Assembly: GCA_942491115.1 (NCBI GenBank)
Contig: CALNZV010000006.1
Location: forward strand, 186,001-250,000
DNA from: CALNZV01 sp942491115
GTDB taxonomy: Bacteria > Desulfobacterota > Desulfobacteria > Desulfobacterales > UBA5852
Length of the DNA stretch: 64,000 bases
Direction: 5' to 3'
The notes under the pieces were generated by a model. That model was given only the letters and a program-made list of their open reading frames with translations, did not search any database and had not been told where the DNA came from. Positions 60,048 to 64,000 of the stretch are shown here, in pieces (the first letter of the stretch is position 1; every line of letters starts with the position of its first letter). Made by a program: the position numbers and the translations under genes.

Positions 60048-60929
60048 TCAGGCAGCCTTCAGACGGGCTGCTTGTTTCAGCAGGGTTGCCCAGGCGGTCT
60101 CGATCCGTCGGGAACACTCCCCGTTGCTGAACTCGGTAATGGCCTTCGATTGGACCATGGCATCGGTGACGGCGACATCGTAGGGAAACATGCCGGCGAC
60201 CGGAATGCCACGATCGCTTAAGAAATTTACAATGGTATCGGTGTTGCCGGTATCGATGTCGCACTTGTTGACCAGTACTGCGGCCGGAACCCTGAAATGG
60301 GTGCAGAGATCGAGGATCCGCTTGAGATCGTGGATACCGGAGGGAGTGGGCTCCGTGACGATGACCGCCAGGGTTGCACCGGACAGGGAACTGATGACCG
60401 GGCAGCCGATGCCCGGGGGGCCGTCGGATAGAATCGTGGGGCTGCCTTCGGCCTCGGCAAGTCGCCTGGCCTCCTGCCTCAGAAGCGCCACTAGCCGGCC
60501 CGAGTTTTCTTCGGCGGGGAAGAGTTGAGCGTGGACCATGGTTCCGAATCGCGTTTTCGAGCGATACCAGTTCCCACAGTGCTTTTCCGGAAACGCAATG
60601 GCCGACTCGGGACAAAGGGCAACGCAGAGTTTGCAACCCTCGCACTTCAGGGTATCGACCCGATAGGGCATGGTGCCGGAGACGGCTCCGAATCGACACA
60701 TTTCCGCGCACAGTCCGCACCCGGAGCAGCGATCCGGGTCGATGACCGCCTCGTTTCCGGAAATGAAGAAATGGGTGGACAGGATCTGGGGCGAGAGAAG
60801 GAGGTGGAGGTCTGGGGCATCCACGTCCAGGTCGCAGAATACCGCATTTCCGGACAAGTGGGCAAAGGCGGCGGTCAGGGATGTCTTGCCGGTGCCGCCT
60901 TTTCCGCTCAAGACGACGATTTCATCCAT
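60048..60929 (-). CDS. MinD-type ATPase with ferredoxin insert (ORP cluster)
   Basis: 293 residues. Deviant Walker A MDEIVVLSGKGGTGKTSLTA; an inserted 2[4Fe-4S] ferredoxin with CSGCGLCAEMC and CEGCKLCVALCP; Walker B-like TILSDGPPGIGCPVISSLSG and VIVTEPTPSGIHDLKRIL. Mrp/NBP35-like ATPases of this kind accompany ORP proteins in sulfate reducers and are thought to assemble or transfer metal clusters. AAGGAG upstream of ATG 60929, which overlaps the end of the paralogue by eight bases. Confidence 0.92.
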   Translation of the reverse strand: MDEIVVLSGKGGTGKTSLTAAFAHLSGNAVFCDLDVDAPDLHLLLSPQILSTHFFISGNEAVIDPDRCSGCGLCAEMCRFGAVSGTMPYRVDTLKCEGCKLCVALCPESAIAFPEKHCGNWYRSKTRFGTMVHAQLFPAEENSGRLVALLRQEARRLAEAEGSPTILSDGPPGIGCPVISSLSGATLAVIVTEPTPSGIHDLKRILDLCTHFRVPAAVLVNKCDIDTGNTDTIVNFLSDRGIPVAGMFPYDVAVTDAMVQSKAITEFSNGECSRRIETAWATLLKQAARLKAA

Positions 60930-61809
60930 GGCAGCACTCCTTGGGGCTTCCCGGGGCCGTCTCCCCCAGTAAAATGGCCTCGGTCGACAACCGGGTGAAG
61001 CGATCTCGGGCGTCCCCCGAGACATCGGCAATGATCCGCCCGGCGGCGTATGCCTCGGCGATGCCCCGGTCGTAGGGGATTTCTCCTAGGATCGGCAGCC
61101 GGGTCTCCCGGCAGTAATCGTGGACAGCCATCGTCCCCAGCCCCGCCCGGTTTATCACGACGGCCATTGGTTTCCCCAGCCGGTCGAAGGCTTCCCGGGC
61201 CAGTTTGAGGTCGTAGAGGCCGAAGGGGGTGGGTTCCGTGACAAGAAGAATGGCATCGGCATCCATTACCGCGTTGACGGCCGGACAGCTGACCCCGGGG
61301 GGAGCGTCGATGAGGATATCGGTTTTCTCAGATCCGCGAAGCGCCAGGGCGTGATTCATGACGGCGCGAATGAGGGGAGGGCTCATGGCCTCTCCAATCC
61401 TGAGGCGCCCCATGACCATTTCGGTATCGCCGGTCCTCCCCCAATGAATGTCTCCCAGTATTCTCGACCCCGGTGAAATGGCATTCTCGGGACAAATGGC
61501 CATGCACGCGCCGCAGCCGTGGCACATTTCGTCGAACACCATGACAACATCACCCAGGACGGAGATGGCCTTGAACTGGCAAATATCAGAGCAGGCCCGG
61601 CAGCGGTTGCATCTGGCCTCGTCCACCACAGGAATAGTGAGGAGAGCGCTTCGGGTTCCGCCAAACCTGGGGGTGAGGAAGAGATGAAGGTTGGGAGCTT
61701 CCACATCCAGATCCGCTGCCATGACCGGACGCGGCCACACCCGCACCAGCGAACTCGACACCGTCGTCTTCCCGGTGCCCCCCTTGCCGCTTGCGACTGC
61801 CAGAATCAT
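60922..61809 (-). CDS. MinD-type ATPase with ferredoxin insert (ORP cluster)
   Basis: 295 residues, paralogue of the next gene: MILAVASGKGGTGKTTVSSS, ferredoxin motifs CNRCRACSDIC and CHGCGACMAICP, ILIDAPPGVSCPAVNAVMDA and LLVTEPTPFGLYDLKLAREA. The pair probably forms a heterodimer binding an interfacial or ferredoxin Fe-S cluster. It overlaps the upstream NifX-like gene by an ATGA and the downstream paralogue by eight bases, so all are translationally coupled. The Cys-Cys-His end (ECCHG) is extra to the family core. Confidence 0.92.
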   Translation of the reverse strand: MILAVASGKGGTGKTTVSSSLVRVWPRPVMAADLDVEAPNLHLFLTPRFGGTRSALLTIPVVDEARCNRCRACSDICQFKAISVLGDVVMVFDEMCHGCGACMAICPENAISPGSRILGDIHWGRTGDTEMVMGRLRIGEAMSPPLIRAVMNHALALRGSEKTDILIDAPPGVSCPAVNAVMDADAILLVTEPTPFGLYDLKLAREAFDRLGKPMAVVINRAGLGTMAVHDYCRETRLPILGEIPYDRGIAEAYAAGRIIADVSGDARDRFTRLSTEAILLGETAPGSPKECCHG

Positions 61810-62174
61810 CGCCCGTGCCCTCGTCGATTGGGGGCGGCGGCGATGTCGACATTCCCTTTCCGGTATCGATCGAGGGCGTCTCTGACGGTCATATCTTCCA
61901 GATTCTGACCGATGGTGATACCGGCCCCAGTGAGGGCTTGAAAGGCCTTGGGGCCCACGAATCCCGTCAAAAGGATCGAAGCGCCCGCGCGGGATATGAC
62001 TTCGGCCGCTTGGATGCCGGCACCCTGGGCCATGGTCTGGGCATCGCCATTTTGGATATAGCGGGTCGCCTGGGACTCCTCATCAAGGATGAGGAATCCG
62101 GCTGCACGGCCGAAACGGGGATCCACTCGATCGTCGAGGGATGGCCCTTCGCTCGAGACTGCTATGGTCGTCAT
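61806..62174 (-). CDS. NifX/ORP-like dinitrogenase cofactor-family protein
   Basis: 122 residues: TIAVSSEGPSLDDRVDPRFG, RAAGFLILDEESQATRYIQN, AGIQAAEVISRAGASILLTG, FVGPKAFQALTGAGITIGQN. Same fold as the 59611 protein but without its Cys. First gene of the operon NifX-MinD-MinD-NifX-(pseudo-receiver). GGAGG sits just before ATG. In Desulfovibrio the comparable orp clusters are linked to a sigma-54 regulator and cell division; by analogy only. Confidence 0.88.
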   Translation of the reverse strand: MTTIAVSSEGPSLDDRVDPRFGRAAGFLILDEESQATRYIQNGDAQTMAQGAGIQAAEVISRAGASILLTGFVGPKAFQALTGAGITIGQNLEDMTVRDALDRYRKGNVDIAAAPNRRGHGR

Positions 62175-62558
62175 CTATTGCCTCCTGTGTTGCCTGTGGA
62201 TGTTCTGTTTCCGGTCCTCCCAACCGGCAGTCGGCCATGAGGGCGGCACGATCGGCTGAAGGACGATTCCAAGGACCAAATAATGAGCATATGCGCAAAT
62301 AGAAACTAACCCCACCGACGGGTCGTGTCAAGAGGAATTTCGAGATTTTGCTCATTAATTATTTCAGGAGGCACTCAGGGACTGAGGGCGCTTCAGGAAG
62401 ATCGCCATGGTATGGCGGGAGGCGCTTCGGGTAGAATCGACGGGAAGGCACCCTTGCCGCAGGATGTCCAGCCAGGGACTCTATCAGGCTGGAAGGGGTG
62501 AGGAATGAAAGACCGGTCTGCAAGAGCTCCGCAGGCCGGGCAGTGGGCTGGCCGCCCC
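62175..62558. other. Upstream region of the ORP-like operon
   Basis: About 380 bases. It holds the putative promoter/operator noted separately. No gene or RNA structure is recognised; the short frame 62596-62393 (minus) with a CxxC is probably fortuitous. Confidence 0.4.
62284..62331 (-). promoter_or_regulatory. Possible promoter and operator of the ORP-like operon
   Basis: On the minus strand TTGACA (62331-62326) is a perfect -35 box with a poor -10 (TAGTTT) 17 bases on. Just downstream is TGCGCATATGCTCA (62297-62284), a palindrome with one mismatched pair, suited to a dimeric repressor. No sigma-54 consensus is seen. Confidence 0.4.
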
Positions 62559-62924
62559 CTAGTCGCGCCGATGGGCTTCGAGATCGGAAAGGTCAATCAC
62601 GTCCAAAACCGATTCGTGGGTCGCTTCGAGAATCACGGGTGGGGCGACTCCGGCCTCAAGGGCCTCTTTCCATCTGCCGGCACAAAGGCACCAGCGATCG
62701 CCCGGTTTGAGACCCGGAAATCCGTATGGAGGGGCTGGAGTGCTGAGGTCGTTGCCGAGGGCGCGGGTGTGGATCAGGAAGGCATCGGTCACTTCGGCAC
62801 AAACGCCGTGCCGGCCCAAATCCTGGGAGTCGGTTCGACAATCACCGGTTCGGTAGAATCCGGTTTTTGGAGACAGGCTGCATGGTGTCAGTGGGGTTCC
62901 ATATACATTGTGTTGCCGGGTCAT
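62559..62924 (-). CDS. DUF2237 family protein
   Basis: 121 residues: NVYGTPLTPCSLSPKTGFYR, VCAEVTDAFLIHTRALGNDL, PPYGFPGLKPGDRWCLCAGR, EAGVAPPVILEATHESVLDV. All are hallmark blocks of DUF2237, a small Cys-containing protein of unknown function found widely in bacteria. AGGAGGTGATACG precedes ATG. Monocistronic or leading the MFS gene, which runs the same way but ends upstream. Confidence 0.93.
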   Translation of the reverse strand: MTRQHNVYGTPLTPCSLSPKTGFYRTGDCRTDSQDLGRHGVCAEVTDAFLIHTRALGNDLSTPAPPYGFPGLKPGDRWCLCAGRWKEALEAGVAPPVILEATHESVLDVIDLSDLEAHRRD

Positions 62925-62981
62925 CGTATCACCTCCTTATTACGGTTGAACAGTCCTCTGATTCTATAGTTATAAGACCGG

Positions 62982-64000
62982 CTAGGACCGACGGAAACCA
63001 CCGGTCCCTCCATGGGGCATCACCCGTTGGGACGGGAGGCGGGCTGCCGGCGCCGAAGACAAGGGGGAAAGCCCTAATGCCAGAAGGCCGCCGGTTAGGG
63101 CTGCCAATCCCATGATCACTAGCACCCAGTCGATGCCGGCTATGGCTGCGACCCAACCGAAGACGCCGAAACACAGGGCAATGAGGCCCATGAGACTGTT
63201 TGAAAAGGCCACGTAGGTAGGCCGCTCGTCCGGGTCTGCGGTATCGACGAGATAGGTTTTCCGACCGAGGAGAACCCCTGATTCCGCAACCCCCAAAAGA
63301 AGGATGGCCGATCCGAAGAGATAGGGGTTGGGGGCGAAGTGGGCGATGGCTATGGCCATGGCAGCGGCGCCCGCCGCCATCAATCCTCCCATCGTCATCA
63401 CTCGGTCGCTGGCCGTGTCGGCGAAACGCCCCCAAAACGGGGCACTGATTGTTTGGGACAGGCCGGCGACGACCACCAGCAGTCCCAGCATCTGTGATTG
63501 GTCGCCAAATAACTGGTGGGCGTAGAGGACGTAGAACGGAAGCCCCATTTCAACCGTCAGCAGAAGCCCCCTGACCACGATAAACCGCCTGAACCACTGA
63601 CGGGATTTCATCAACTGAAAGCCGAAGCGCGTTTCCTTAAGGGGATTCCTTCCCCCTGCAGTGGCTCCCGGCTGCTCCCGGATGGCTGCGAACGCTATAG
63701 CTGCCAGGGCCCACAGTGCCATGGAAATTCCGATCAATATAATCGCTGCCGCAAGATCGCTGCGGTTCCCCTTTAACTGGCCGATCAGAAGGCCCGCCCC
63801 AAGGGTGAGGAGGCCGCCGATCGCTCCTCTTGCGGCCAGAACCTTGCCGCGCCGGCCCTTGGGCAATGTCTTACCCACCACGTCCTGGAAGGATATGGAG
63901 CCGACTCCTCTGGACATGCTGTAGGGAACAGAAAGCAATAGAATGACGACCACGGCGGCTTCCGGCTTCAACAACCACACCGCACCAATCATGGATCCCA
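62982..64000 (-). CDS. MFS transporter, N-terminus beyond window
   Basis: At least 338 residues, about nine to ten membrane helices. The frame remains open to the window edge (the codons before MIGAVWLLKP are Gly-Ser), so the first helices are missing. Typical MFS features: SMSRGVGSISFQDVVGKTLP then KGRRGKVLAARGAIGG (loop 2-3-like), FWGRFADTASDRVMTMGGLM (repeat loop in the second half), LFGSAILLLGVAESGVLLGR. Substrate unknown. The DUF2237 gene lies 57 bases downstream. Confidence 0.8.
   Translation of the reverse strand, partial: GSMIGAVWLLKPEAAVVVILLLSVPYSMSRGVGSISFQDVVGKTLPKGRRGKVLAARGAIGGLLTLGAGLLIGQLKGNRSDLAAAIILIGISMALWALAAIAFAAIREQPGATAGGRNPLKETRFGFQLMKSRQWFRRFIVVRGLLLTVEMGLPFYVLYAHQLFGDQSQMLGLLVVVAGLSQTISAPFWGRFADTASDRVMTMGGLMAAGAAAMAIAIAHFAPNPYLFGSAILLLGVAESGVLLGRKTYLVDTADPDERPTYVAFSNSLMGLIALCFGVFGWVAAIAGIDWVLVIMGLAALTGGLLALGLSPLSSAPAARLPSQRVMPHGGTGGFRRS

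Noticed and set aside
1..64000. CRISPR arrays, rRNA, complete tRNA genes
   Set aside because: No regularly spaced short repeats, no rRNA sequence and no full cloverleaf were found; the only tRNA-like sequence is the tmRNA 3' fragment and its partial copy.

Overview
The window looks like a chromosomal segment of a sulfate-reducing Desulfobacterota, probably of the Desulfosarcina/Desulfococcus kind. This rests on gene content: paired MinD-type ATPases carrying ferredoxin domains next to NifX-like 'orange protein' homologues, a RACo-type corrinoid activator, several sigma-54 activators, Cys-rich PAS and PilZ proteins, and flavoredoxin-like enzymes. The taxon is inferred; there is no rRNA or complete tRNA gene here.

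Region 1 (1-12.3 kb) is accessory DNA. After the end of a YbaY-like lipoprotein gene and a Trp/Tyr-rich orphan come IS remnants and a RAYT transposase bounded by a 15-bp inverted repeat. From about 4.16 to 12.15 kb there is what I read as an integron cassette array without an integrase (a CALIN). About ten attC-like sites separate short plus-strand cassettes: BrnT/BrnA and HicA/HicB toxin-antitoxin pairs, small orphans, a ZIP zinc transporter, a decayed DUF3592-like gene, a membrane protein and a QueG-like Fe-S protein. An IS110-family element interrupts the array.

Region 2 (12.1-20.7 kb) is an 8-kb signalling block. It holds an NtrC-family activator with a degenerate receiver, a consensus sigma-54 promoter, then histidine kinase, two receivers, an SLC13 anion transporter, a receiver-kinase and another receiver. 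A ~195-bp direct repeat flanks the block. Both copies end in sequence matching the 3' end of tmRNA, a classical island attachment site.

Region 3 (21-31.4 kb) is mostly housekeeping: universal stress protein, SulP transporter, a 48-residue Cys-rich protein, ParA-like ATPase, a fused HisH-HisF, a RACo-like Fe-S/ASKHA protein with a MetH-activation-like partner, and a dicarboxylate symporter with a C-tract frameshift.

Region 4 (31.8-39.5 kb) is a conflict island that turns AT-rich at the toxin tip: a secreted RHS protein with an ADP-ribosyltransferase-like toxin tip, a likely immunity gene, and a SIR2 protein split by a frameshift from an unrecognised C-terminal domain.

Region 5 (39.7-64 kb) returns to GC-rich core-like genes: a flavodoxin-fold/flavin reductase pair, a Cys-PAS hybrid kinase, PilZ and SYLF proteins, and a tightly coupled minus-strand operon (PLP enzyme, DUF1611, PP-loop ATPase fused to creatininase, then a decayed dipeptide-epimerase gene). 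This operon is the best candidate here for an uncharacterised pathway. It is followed by a sigma-54 activator, small orphans, YitT, a DksA-like protein, a universal stress protein, a lipoprotein, an alpha/beta hydrolase, TruC, the MinD/NifX (ORP-like) cluster with a pseudo-receiver, DUF2237 and an MFS gene cut by the window end.
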